This document shows positions 27,648-38,635 of a stretch of DNA of 64,000 bases, one piece after another; positions within the stretch are counted from its first letter, which is position 1, and each line of letters begins with the position of its first letter. Made by a program: the position numbers and the translations under genes. This DNA comes from Comamonadaceae bacterium OS-4 (GTDB lineage Bacteria > Pseudomonadota > Gammaproteobacteria > Burkholderiales > Burkholderiaceae_C). The notes under the pieces were generated by a model. The model did no database searches. It saw only the letters and a list, made by a program, of their open reading frames with translations, and was not told where the DNA came from. The stretch is from NCBI GenBank assembly GCA_027924025.1, contig AP026970.1, positions 2,378,501 to 2,442,500 on the forward strand, read 5' to 3'.

Positions 27648-28430
27648 TCAAATTCCAAAACCATCGTCAGCCGCGATGACTGCTCCATTGATAAAGTGAC
27701 TCTGATCAGAGCACAAGGTCACCAAAATGGCATCCAGATCTGCCGGGCGACCGATCCGCTTGCGCGGCAGCATCTGCACCAGTTTTTGCCCCGCATCGGT
27801 ATGCCAATGTTCGTGATTGATCTCGGTGTCGATATAGCCCGGGCAGAGTGCGTTGACGTTGATGCCGAACTTGCCCCACTCCAACGCCTGCGCTTTGCTC
27901 ATTTGGATCACGGCAGCCTTGCTCATGCAATAGGCCCCGATTTGCGGCAACACCCGCAGGCCTGCCATCGAGGCAATGTTGATGATGCGTCCGCCGGTGT
28001 AGCTGCCGGGTGCCGCACCTTTGGCGCGCGCAATCATCCGCTTGCCGACCTCTTGGGCCACAAAAAACGAGCCTTTGACGTTGGTGTCAAAAATGAAGTC
28101 GTAATCCTCAGGGCTGACGTCCTGCAGTCGCTGCGTGGTGCTCACTCCGGAGTTGTTGATCAGGATGTCGATGGAGCCCACCTCGGTCTCGGCGTGGGCT
28201 ACTGCCGACTTGATGGAGTCGTGGTCAGTCACATCCAATTCGATGACGTGGGCATCGCCCCCCTGCCCCTCAATTTCGGCACGCAAGTCCTTGAGCTTGT
28301 CGACGCGGCGGCTGGCCAACACCACTGCAGCACCGGCTGCCGACAAGGTGCGGGCAAACTGCGCCCCCAGCCCGCCAGATGCGCCGGTGATGAATGCAAT
28401 TCGCCCGGAAAGATCGATGCTATAAGCCAT
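27648..28430 (-). CDS. Short-chain dehydrogenase/reductase
   Basis: Classical SDR of 260 residues with TGASGGLGAQF (cofactor), NNSGVSTTQ, IINIASMAG with the catalytic Ser and YCMSK. The C-terminal part GYIDTEIN...RIGRPADLDAIL resembles FabG-like or 3-oxoacyl reductases of fatty acid metabolism, but the substrate is not certain. GGAGG is eight bases upstream of ATG 28430. It diverges from the ETF:ubiquinone oxidoreductase gene across a shared palindrome, which suggests joint regulation in acyl-CoA breakdown. Confidence 0.85.
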   Translation of the reverse strand: MAYSIDLSGRIAFITGASGGLGAQFARTLSAAGAAVVLASRRVDKLKDLRAEIEGQGGDAHVIELDVTDHDSIKSAVAHAETEVGSIDILINNSGVSTTQRLQDVSPEDYDFIFDTNVKGSFFVAQEVGKRMIARAKGAAPGSYTGGRIINIASMAGLRVLPQIGAYCMSKAAVIQMSKAQALEWGKFGINVNALCPGYIDTEINHEHWHTDAGQKLVQMLPRKRIGRPADLDAILVTLCSDQSHFINGAVIAADDGFGI

Positions 28431-28450
28431 TTAGAGTGCCTCCACAAATT

Positions 28451-28474
28451 AAAAAAGAACGGTCGTTCTTTTTT
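28451..28474. promoter_or_regulatory. 24-bp near-palindrome, TetR-type operator candidate
   Basis: Half-sites AAAAAAGAACG and CGTTCTTTTTT flank a central GT, in the divergent gap between the SDR gene and the ETF:ubiquinone oxidoreductase gene. TATAAA follows directly on the plus strand. The form resembles TetR-family operators of fatty acid degradation genes (inference). Confidence 0.65.
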
Positions 28475-28567
28475 ATAAAATCAGCGAATAAAATCTGGTG
28501 CCGCTCGCGTACGCTCTGGCGCGCGAACGCTGACAAGAAGACCACCCATTATTAAGCGAGACACCCC

Positions 28568-30277
28568 ATGACAAACCAGGAAATACTGGCTCAATTCGGC
28601 CCCCGTGAATCCATGGAATACGACGTGGTCGTCGTTGGCGGCGGCCCCGGCGGCTTGGCAACGGCGATCCGTCTCAAGCAACTGGCCGCAGAGAAAGGCA
28701 CCGACGTATCGGTGGTCGTTCTCGAAAAAGGCTCTGAGCCAGGCGCCCACATCCTGTCCGGCGCCATCATGGACCCCAAAGCGCTGACCGAACTGATTCC
28801 CGATTGGAAGGCCTTGGGCGCTCCACTGAACCAGCCAGTGACCGACGATGCCTACATTTTTCTGAGTGAAAAATCTGGCTTCCGTGTGCCCAACATGGTG
28901 CTGCCCCCTTTCGCGCACAACGACGGCAACTACATCATCAGTCTGGGCGCTGTCACCAAATGGTTAGCCGAACAAGCAGAGAGCTTGGGCGTAGAAATTT
29001 TCCCTGGCTTCAGCGCTGCTGAGGTGCTCTACACAGATGGCTCCGAGAACGGGGGCGTACCTGCGGTCCGGGGCGTGGCCACCGGCAATCTGGGCGTCGG
29101 CAAAGACGGCGAGCCGATGGAAAGCTTCCAGCTCGGTATGGAGCTGTTGGGCAAATACACCGTGTTTGCCGAAGGCGCTCGCGGCCATCTGGGCAAACAG
29201 GTCATCGCCAAGTACAAGCTCGACGAAGGTCGCGACCCGCAAAGCTTCGGCATCGGCATCAAAGAGCTGTGGGAAATTGACCCCAGCCGCCACAAGCCCG
29301 GCTTTGTGATGCACACCGCCGGCTGGCCTATGGAATCTGACACCTACGGTGGCGCCTTTTTGTACCACCTCGAAGGCAACAAAGTGGCTCTGGGCTTTGT
29401 CACCGGCTTGGGCTACAGCAACCCCTACCTCAGCCCGTTTGAAGAGTTCCAGCGCTGGAAGACACACCCGAACGTGCGCTACTACTTCGAAAACGAAAAA
29501 GGTGAAATCACGGCCAAGCGCTTGGGCTACGGCGCGCGCGCGATCAATGCCAGCGGCATCAACGCTCTGCCCAAAACCGTATTCCCCGGCGGCTGCCTGA
29601 TTGGTTGCAACGCCGGTTACCTGAACGTGGGCCGTATCAAAGGCAGCCACGCTGCCATCAAAACAGGCATGTTGGCCGCTGAGGCCGCGTACGATGCCGT
29701 GGTGGGCGGCCGCCAGCATGACGAGCTAAGCGCCTACCCCGAAGCCTTTGAGAAGAGCTGGCTGCACACCGAGCTGAACAAAGACCGTAACTTCAAAAAC
29801 TGGTTCAAGTACGGCCTGACCACCGCCACGCTGATGAACGGTTTCGAGCAGTTCGTGCTGCGCGGACACATTCCCTGGACCCTGCGCCGCGACAAGCCCG
29901 ACCATGCCTACCTGAAGCCCGCGGCCGAGTGCAAGCCCATCGTCTACCCCAAGCCCGATGGCAAGCTCACTTTCGACCGCTTGAGCAGCGTGTTCATCAG
30001 TAACACCAACCACGAAGAGCAGCAACCCGCCCACTTGACGCTCAAGGACGCCTCGGTGCCGGTGAGCATCAACCTCGCCAAGTACGCCGGCCCCGAAGCC
30101 CGCTACTGCCCGGCGGGCGTGTACGAGTACGTCAAGAACGAAGACAACACCGACCGCTTGCAGATCAACGCCCAAAACTGCGTGCACTGCAAGACGTGCG
30201 ACATCAAGGACCCGACCCAGAACATCGTCTGGGTGACGCCCGAAGGCGGCGGTGGCCCCAACTACGCGGGCATGTAA
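28568..30277 (+). CDS. Electron transfer flavoprotein:ubiquinone oxidoreductase
   Basis: Membrane-associated iron-sulfur flavoprotein that takes electrons from acyl-CoA dehydrogenases through ETF and reduces ubiquinone. The 569 residues open with VVVGGGPGGLATAIRLK (FAD), include the ubiquinone-binding and FAD domains to about 480, and end with a 4Fe-4S ferredoxin domain whose cysteines are seen in RYCPAGVYEYV and NCVHCKTCDIKDP. Length matches the family. Divergent from an SDR gene over a shared operator-like palindrome. Start ATG 28568. Confidence 0.96.
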   Translation: MTNQEILAQFGPRESMEYDVVVVGGGPGGLATAIRLKQLAAEKGTDVSVVVLEKGSEPGAHILSGAIMDPKALTELIPDWKALGAPLNQPVTDDAYIFLSEKSGFRVPNMVLPPFAHNDGNYIISLGAVTKWLAEQAESLGVEIFPGFSAAEVLYTDGSENGGVPAVRGVATGNLGVGKDGEPMESFQLGMELLGKYTVFAEGARGHLGKQVIAKYKLDEGRDPQSFGIGIKELWEIDPSRHKPGFVMHTAGWPMESDTYGGAFLYHLEGNKVALGFVTGLGYSNPYLSPFEEFQRWKTHPNVRYYFENEKGEITAKRLGYGARAINASGINALPKTVFPGGCLIGCNAGYLNVGRIKGSHAAIKTGMLAAEAAYDAVVGGRQHDELSAYPEAFEKSWLHTELNKDRNFKNWFKYGLTTATLMNGFEQFVLRGHIPWTLRRDKPDHAYLKPAAECKPIVYPKPDGKLTFDRLSSVFISNTNHEEQQPAHLTLKDASVPVSINLAKYAGPEARYCPAGVYEYVKNEDNTDRLQINAQNCVHCKTCDIKDPTQNIVWVTPEGGGGPNYAGM

Positions 30278-30295
30278 GGCACGCTGGCAAGTACG

Positions 30296-30322
30296 AACGG
30301 GACCTCAGAGTCCCGTTTTTTT
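30296..30322 (+). terminator. Intrinsic terminator after the ETF:ubiquinone oxidoreductase gene
   Basis: Stem ACGGGAC/GTCCCGT with a CTCAGA loop, followed by seven T. It separates this gene from the downstream hydrolase gene. Confidence 0.9.
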
Positions 30323-30339
30323 AGACATCGAGGCAGCCC

Positions 30340-31203
30340 ATGAACACACCACAAGCCCTGACCGTCACCACCCAAGACGGCTACACCTTGCAGGCCCTGC
30401 GCTACCCCGCAACAGGCCCATTGCGCGGGCACTTGGTGGTTGCAGGTGCCACCGGTGTGCCGCAGCTGTTTTACAAAAACTTCGCGCTCTTTGCCGCACA
30501 ACAGGGCTTCACCACCCTCACGGTGGATTACCGCGGCATTGGTCTCTCCAAACCCGCCAACCTGCGCGGCTTTGAGATGGACTATCTGGATTGGGCTTTT
30601 CACGATGTTGCGGCTGCAGTGGACGCGATGGCTGATGACACCGTTCCTCTTTTCATGGTGGGGCACTCGTTCGGTGGCCATGCATTCGGCTTGCTCCCCA
30701 ACCACGACAAGGTCGCACGGTTTTATACCTTCGCCACCGGGGCGGGCTGGCACGGTTGGATGCCACGCGCCGAGCAATTCAAGGTGCTGCTGATGTGGCA
30801 CGTCATCGGCCCGCTGCTCACCCGTTGGAAGGGCTATCTAGCCTGGAGCAAGCTCCAGATGGGCGAGGACTTGCCGTTGGGCGTGTACCGGGACTGGAGG
30901 CGCTGGTGCAAGTTTCCGCGCTATTTCTTTGACGACCCCGGCATGCCGCATGTGGCCGGTTTGTTCGCCCGTGTGCGCACCCCCATCATTGCGGCCAATG
31001 CGACCGATGACCTTTGGGCGCCACCCGCGTCACGCGATGCCTTCATGGCCGGCTACAGCAACACCACGGTGCGCAAGGTGGACATCCACCCCGGTCAGCT
31101 AGGCATGGGGCCCATCGGCCACATGGGCTACTTCCGCAAGCAGGCACAGCCTTTGTGGGATGACGTGCTGGCCTGGTTTGGCGAACACCAGACCGCCCGC
31201 TGA
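30340..31203 (+). CDS. Alpha/beta hydrolase
   Basis: Serine hydrolase fold of unknown substrate, 287 residues. VDYRGIGLS marks the oxyanion-loop region, GHSFGGHAFG the nucleophile elbow (Ser about residue 111), ATDDLWAP the likely acid and HMGYFRKQ the likely histidine. It resembles the COG4757-type predicted hydrolases. GAGG precedes ATG 30340. It follows a terminator and is convergent with plsC, so it is probably transcribed alone. Confidence 0.82.
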   Translation: MNTPQALTVTTQDGYTLQALRYPATGPLRGHLVVAGATGVPQLFYKNFALFAAQQGFTTLTVDYRGIGLSKPANLRGFEMDYLDWAFHDVAAAVDAMADDTVPLFMVGHSFGGHAFGLLPNHDKVARFYTFATGAGWHGWMPRAEQFKVLLMWHVIGPLLTRWKGYLAWSKLQMGEDLPLGVYRDWRRWCKFPRYFFDDPGMPHVAGLFARVRTPIIAANATDDLWAPPASRDAFMAGYSNTTVRKVDIHPGQLGMGPIGHMGYFRKQAQPLWDDVLAWFGEHQTAR

Positions 31204-31205
31204 AC

Positions 31206-31928
31206 TCACAGGGCGGCGGCGCGGGCGTCCAACTCGGCGATACAAGCTTCCATTCGCGACCGGCACAGGTCCATCAAGGCAGGCATGTCGTCCAGCGTCA
31301 TGCCGGTCGTGGGAATGGGCTCCAGCGTCTTGACGATGATGTTGCCGCTGTTCCAGCGGTTCAGACGCATCGTGCTTTTGTAGTTGCTGCAACACAGCGG
31401 CACGATGGGCACGCCGGCGTTGATGGCCATCTGGAATGCACCTTTCTTGAAGGGCAGCAAACCCTTGCCAAGGTTGCGCGTGCCCTCTGCGAAGACCCAG
31501 ATGGAGGTGTCCTGCTCCTGCATAACCTTGGTGGTGTGCAGCATGGCGGCTTTGGCCTTCACAGCATTGCCCCGGTCGATCAGGATGTTGCCGGCCAGCC
31601 AGTAAATCTGGCCGAAAAAGGGAATCCATTTCAGGCTCTTCTTACCCAGCGACACCGTGCGCCGTGGCACCGCGCAACCCAGCACAAACAAGTCCCAGTT
31701 GGACTGGTGGTTGGCCACCACGACAAAAGGGTTGGGCTGGGATTGAAAGTCTGCCGTCTCCAGCCGCATCTTCAAACCCAGTATCTTCAGCGCCGGGACT
31801 GAAAACGTGTATCCGGAGAGCCGCGAATTATCGGGATTGAAAGGCCGCGAAAAACAGATCAGCAGGTTGACCACCGAGGCCAACAAAAACTGGATGCTGA
31901 TCAGCACCAGCCGTAAAAGATAGAGCAT
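31206..31928 (-). CDS. 1-acyl-sn-glycerol-3-phosphate acyltransferase family protein
   Basis: Membrane acyltransferase making phosphatidic acid or acylating a related lipid. The family motifs are in order: NHQSNWD (HX4D), GQIYWLAGNILIDRG, FAEGTRNLGKGLLPFKKGAF and VPIVPLC. An N-terminal hydrophobic helix anchors it. I give the ATG at 31928 (240 aa), just before that helix; an ATG at 31991 would add 21 residues. Neither has a clear ribosome site, so the start is open. It may be PlsC or a paralogue. Confidence 0.87.
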   Translation of the reverse strand: MLYLLRLVLISIQFLLASVVNLLICFSRPFNPDNSRLSGYTFSVPALKILGLKMRLETADFQSQPNPFVVVANHQSNWDLFVLGCAVPRRTVSLGKKSLKWIPFFGQIYWLAGNILIDRGNAVKAKAAMLHTTKVMQEQDTSIWVFAEGTRNLGKGLLPFKKGAFQMAINAGVPIVPLCCSNYKSTMRLNRWNSGNIIVKTLEPIPTTGMTLDDMPALMDLCRSRMEACIAELDARAAAL

Positions 31929-32017
31929 GCGAAGGAGTTGAAATGTGGCAGATGCCTGTCGAATGGTAACAAGTGGCTTCCCGATGACCATGGCTGGTTT
32001 AGAATCTACCTCGTTCA

Positions 32018-32258
32018 GGAGAGAGCCCTTTCATGGGGCCGCCGAAGGCGCAGGACGGCTGATTGCAGCGGTCTGAACGCTCAGGCAAAAGGACTGACAA
32101 ATGCTGGCCTTGCATGCATAGCCAGCAACACCCCACTGGAGAGAGTTTGCACCGCACAGCGGCTTGCAGACCACCGAAGGAGCAACCCGCAGTCTGCGCA
32201 CCCCACCCCGTGCACGCAGGCCCGGCGAATCTCTCAGGTAAAGCGGACAGCGGGGGCA
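32018..32258 (+). promoter_or_regulatory. Tandem glycine riboswitch controlling gcvT
   Basis: Two aptamers in series. The first (about 32018-32098) has GGAGAGAG, GCCGCCGAAGGCGCA and CTCAGGCAAAAGGAC; the second (about 32137-32258) has GGAGAGAG, CACCGAAGGAGCAA and CTCTCAGGTAAAGCGGACAG. Two GC-rich hairpins follow before gcvT (32262-32291 and 32309-32325) and probably form the expression platform. Glycine binding to such tandem forms usually turns expression on (family knowledge). Confidence 0.95.
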
Positions 32259-32344
32259 GCACCGGATGGGCGCATATGTGCGTACATCCGGGTTTGGATT
32301 GCCCCCCACCGGCGCCTTGCGCCGGGATTGTTTGGATCGCCGCC

Positions 32345-33505
32345 ATGTCCGCTTCTGACACCACCTTGTTGACCACGCCGCTCAGCGCATTGCACATAGA
32401 GCTGGGCGCCCGCATGGTGCCGTTCGCCGGTTACTCCATGCCGGTTCAGTACCCCGCCGGCCTGATGGCCGAACACCACCACACCCGCAAGGCCGCCGGC
32501 CTGTTTGACGTGTCCCACATGGGCCAGCTGCGCCTGAGCGGCCCGGACGCCTGCGCGGCCTTTGAGAGCCTGATGCCGGTAGACGTGATCGATCTGCCCG
32601 TGGGCAAGCAACGCTACGGCCTGTTGCTCACCGAGGAAGGCACCATCATCGATGACCTGATGTTCTTCAAAAAGGCGCAGGACGAGCTATTCGTCATCGT
32701 CAACGGTGCCTGTAAGGCGGGCGACATTGCCCACATCCAAGCCCATATCGGCAGCCGCTGCCAGGTCACCCCCCTGCCCGACTACGCACTGCTGGCCCTC
32801 CAAGGCCCGCAGGCGGTGACGGCGCTGGCCCGCTTGGCACCCGGCGTGGAAAAGCTGGTGTTCATGACAGGCGGGGACTTCACGGTCGATACCGGCACCC
32901 AAAAGATCGACGTGTTCCTCACCCGTAGCGGCTACACCGGTGAAGACGGTTTTGAGATCTCGGTTCACAACGACCATGCTGAGGCCCTGGCCCGCGCCCT
33001 GCTGGCACAGCCCGAGGTGCAACCCATAGGCCTGGGTGCCCGTAACTCCCTGCGCCTTGAAGCCGGCTTGTGCCTGTATGGCAATGACATTGACACCACC
33101 ACCACGCCGGTCGAAGCGAGCCTGAACTGGGCTATCCAGAAGGTGCGCCGCACTGGTGGCGCACGCGAAGGCGGATTCCCCGGCGCTACAAAAATACTAG
33201 CTGCTCTCGCAGATTCCACGGGCGCCAGCGGCACAAAGGGCACCAAAAAGCGGGTCGGCCTGATTGCCCAGGAGCGCATTCCGGTGCGCGAGCACACTGA
33301 GCTGCAAGACGGCGCGGGCAACCGTATCGGCGAAGTCACCAGCGGTCTGCTCGGCCCCACCATCAACCAGTGCGTAGCCATGGGCTATATCGACGCTTCG
33401 CTGGCGGCTTTGGGCACCCCGGTGGTGGCCATCGTGCGCGGCAAGCCGGTACCCATGGTGGTAAGCGCCATGCCCTTTGTACCCACGAACTACTACCGCG
33501 GCTGA
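32345..33505 (+). CDS. gcvT: Glycine cleavage system T protein (aminomethyltransferase)
   Basis: Takes the aminomethyl group from lipoyl-GcvH, releasing ammonia and forming 5,10-methylene-tetrahydrofolate. The 386 residues show the N-terminal folate-binding domain (GARMVPFAGYSMPVQY, DVSHMGQLRL), SGYTGEDGFEI, LRLEAGLCLYG and the C-terminal barrel (KRVGLIAQERIPVREH). ATG at 32345 is 87 bases past the riboswitch. The linker near residues 280-300 (KILAALADSTGASGTKG) is encoded by a dispersed-repeat copy but keeps the frame. Confidence 0.97.
   Translation: MSASDTTLLTTPLSALHIELGARMVPFAGYSMPVQYPAGLMAEHHHTRKAAGLFDVSHMGQLRLSGPDACAAFESLMPVDVIDLPVGKQRYGLLLTEEGTIIDDLMFFKKAQDELFVIVNGACKAGDIAHIQAHIGSRCQVTPLPDYALLALQGPQAVTALARLAPGVEKLVFMTGGDFTVDTGTQKIDVFLTRSGYTGEDGFEISVHNDHAEALARALLAQPEVQPIGLGARNSLRLEAGLCLYGNDIDTTTTPVEASLNWAIQKVRRTGGAREGGFPGATKILAALADSTGASGTKGTKKRVGLIAQERIPVREHTELQDGAGNRIGEVTSGLLGPTINQCVAMGYIDASLAALGTPVVAIVRGKPVPMVVSAMPFVPTNYYRG
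33182..33240 (+). repeat. Dispersed repeat, copy E, inside gcvT
   Basis: Nearly full-length match: GCTACAAAAATACTAGCTGC, then TCTCGCAGATTCCACGGGCG and CCAGCGGCACAAAGG, aligning along the whole repeat. Translated in sense as KILAALADSTGASGTKG. It contains ATA and CTA codons that are unusual for this GC-rich gene. Confidence 0.75.
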
Positions 33506-33628
33506 TCCAAGGCTGCTTGGGACTGGAAACTGCAGATTCAGCCGCTACAGTGGCGTCTGGCAGGTTCTAGTTCCGGTGGTTCAACCCTTTACCGCAAACC
33601 CTCTATTTCAAAGTTTCAGGAGAACGTT

Positions 33629-34000
33629 ATGTCTATCAAATACACAGCCGATCACGAATGGCTCCAAGTCGATGGCGACATCGCCACTGTTGGCATCACC
33701 CACCACGCGCAGGATGCGCTGGGCGACGTGGTGTTTGTCGATCTGCCCGCGGTGGGCGCCAGCATTGACGCCAAGGCAGTGGCCGGCGTGGTCGAGTCCG
33801 TGAAGGCGGCTGCCGACGTTTACATGCCCGTGACCGGTGAAATCACCGAAGTCAACGAAACCCTGCGCGACGACCCCTCGCTGGCCAACACCGACCCGCT
33901 GGGTGCCGGCTGGTTCTTCAAGGTCAAGCTGTCCAACCCGGCCGAACTCGAAGGCCTGATGGACGAAACCAGCTACACCGCTTTCGCCGCCAACGCTTAA
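33629..34000 (+). CDS. gcvH: Glycine cleavage system H protein
   Basis: Lipoylated shuttle carrying the aminomethyl group between GcvP, GcvT and the L protein. The 123 residues include the lipoylation region VAGVVESVKAAADVYMPVTG with the modified Lys near residue 63, and the C-terminal GAGWFFKVKLSNP. AGGAG precedes ATG 33629. It is 123 bases after gcvT; I see no promoter in that gap, so it is probably in the gcvTHP operon. Confidence 0.98.
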   Translation: MSIKYTADHEWLQVDGDIATVGITHHAQDALGDVVFVDLPAVGASIDAKAVAGVVESVKAAADVYMPVTGEITEVNETLRDDPSLANTDPLGAGWFFKVKLSNPAELEGLMDETSYTAFAANA

Positions 34001-34099
34001 AGCCGCTTTGCAGGCCCTGCCTGCAAAGTCCCCGGGAGCCGGCCCTGAACCAGCAGGCTACCCGTTTGTGTGAACTGCCCACCACCGAACGCCACCGCC

Positions 34100-37024
<2,925 letters not shown>

Positions 37025-37103
37025 AGGAACTTCTCACACCACTGAACATGGTTTTCAGGGCGGCTGTGCATTGCATGCCGCCGCCCTTGCCGGGCTGGCC
37101 CCG

Positions 37104-37333
37104 GCATCGCAGCGGGAGAGCCTGCCGCCCACCCGGGCAGCAGCGCCGAAGGAGCAACCACCCCGGAAACTCTCAGGCACCCAGGACCGCTGCGATCGTT
37201 TGCACTCTGAAGAGCTGCCGCGCATTTGTCCGCCGGCACACCGCAGGAGCAAACCGGCTGCCCACCAGGCAGCGGGTGAATCTCTCAGGTCTCAAACAGA
37301 GGGGGCTCGCCTGGCACGCAGTGTGCACAGGCG
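37104..37333 (+). promoter_or_regulatory. Second tandem glycine riboswitch, before dadA-sdaA
   Basis: Aptamer 1 (about 37104-37197) is closed by CGCAGCG/CGCTGCG and has GGGAGAG, GCGCCGAAGGAGCAA and CTCTCAGGCACCCAGGAC. Aptamer 2 (about 37204-37305) has CTCTGAAGAG, ACCGCAGGAGCAAA and CTCTCAGGTCTC, with CAGAG closing P1. A GC-rich hairpin at 37308-37333 (CGCCTG/CAGGCG arms) lies before the dadA ATG and may be the expression platform. The second core reads CCGCAGG where CCGAAGG is usual. Confidence 0.9.
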
Positions 37334-37370
37334 TGTTCACTTGTTTGCGACACACACAGAGAGAGCTCAC

Positions 37371-38594
37371 ATGAAACACATTGCCATCATCGGCGGCGGC
37401 ATCACCGGCATCACAAGCGCCTACACCCTGGCCAAGGCCGGCTACAAGGTCACCCTGATCGAGAAGAACCGCTACGCGGGCATGGAAACGTCCTATGCCA
37501 ACGGCGGCCAACTCTCGGCCTCGAACGCCGAGGTCTGGACCCACCCCAGCACCCTCGTGAAGGGCCTGAAGTGGATGTTCACCAAGGACGCGCCCTTGCT
37601 CATGAACCCTGCCCCCACCTGGCACAAGCTGAGCTGGATGACCGAGTTTGTGGCCTCCATCCCCAAATACCGCGAGAACACCGAAGCCACCACCCGCCTT
37701 GCCATTGCAGCACGCGAACACCTGTTTGCCTGGGCGCAGGCCGAAGGCATTGATTTCGACCACCAGCGCAAGGGCATCTTGCACATTTACCGCAACAAGG
37801 CGGGTTTTGAGCACGCGGGCAAGGTCTCCACCATGCTGGCCGCGGGCGGCCTCTCGCGCCGCACCGTCACGCCCGAGGAAATGCGCACCATCGAGCCCAC
37901 ACTGCAAGGCAGCTACTACGGCGGTTACTACACCGAGAGCGACTCCACCGGCGACATCCACAAATTCACCCACGGCCTGTCGCAGGCCTGCGCGCGCCTG
38001 GGCGTAACCACGCTCTACGGGCACCAGGTCGCCAGCGCTAGCACCGACGGCACGGTTGCCACCTTGGAGCTACAACACGAAGGCGGCATAGAGACCCACC
38101 GTTTCGACGGCGTGGTGGTGTGCGCCGGTGTGCATGGCCGCGGCATTGCCGCACAACTGGGCGACCGACTGAACATTTACCCTGTCAAGGGCTACTCGAT
38201 CACCGTGCAACTGAACGACGAAGCCAGCCAGCAAGCCGCGCCTTGGGTCAGCCTCTTGGACGACGAGACCAAGCTCGTCACCAGCCGCCTCGGGGCAGAC
38301 CGCTTCCGCGTAGCGGGCACTGCCGAGTACAACGGCATTGACTACGACATCCGGGCCGACCGCATCCGCCCCCTGATTGCCTGGGTGAACCAGCTCTTCC
38401 CAGGTGTGAACACCCGCCGCTGTGAACCCTGGGCCGGCCTGCGCCCCATGATGCCCAACATGATGCCCCGTGTGGGCCGCGGCAAGCGCAACAACGTGTT
38501 CTACAACACCGGACATGGCCACCTGGGCTGGACGCTCTCGGCCATCACTGCCCACCAGTTGGCCGGGCATGTGCACCAGCACCTGCCGGCCTGA
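37371..38594 (+). CDS. dadA: D-amino acid dehydrogenase
   Basis: FAD-dependent membrane-associated enzyme that oxidises D-amino acids, classically D-alanine, to oxo-acids. The 407 residues show IIGGGITGITSAYTLAKAG, METSYANGGQLSASNAEVW (the DadA signature), and C-terminal EPWAGLRPMMPNMMPRVG with NTGHGHLGWTLS. ATG at 37371 lies 66 bases past the riboswitch aptamers. A position under glycine control suggests glycine or a related small amino acid could be a substrate or signal. sdaA follows by 41 bases in the same transcript. Confidence 0.93.
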   Translation: MKHIAIIGGGITGITSAYTLAKAGYKVTLIEKNRYAGMETSYANGGQLSASNAEVWTHPSTLVKGLKWMFTKDAPLLMNPAPTWHKLSWMTEFVASIPKYRENTEATTRLAIAAREHLFAWAQAEGIDFDHQRKGILHIYRNKAGFEHAGKVSTMLAAGGLSRRTVTPEEMRTIEPTLQGSYYGGYYTESDSTGDIHKFTHGLSQACARLGVTTLYGHQVASASTDGTVATLELQHEGGIETHRFDGVVVCAGVHGRGIAAQLGDRLNIYPVKGYSITVQLNDEASQQAAPWVSLLDDETKLVTSRLGADRFRVAGTAEYNGIDYDIRADRIRPLIAWVNQLFPGVNTRRCEPWAGLRPMMPNMMPRVGRGKRNNVFYNTGHGHLGWTLSAITAHQLAGHVHQHLPA

Positions 38595-38635
38595 TACCTT
38601 CAACCTTCACCCTCTACCGCCCTTAGGAAACCACC

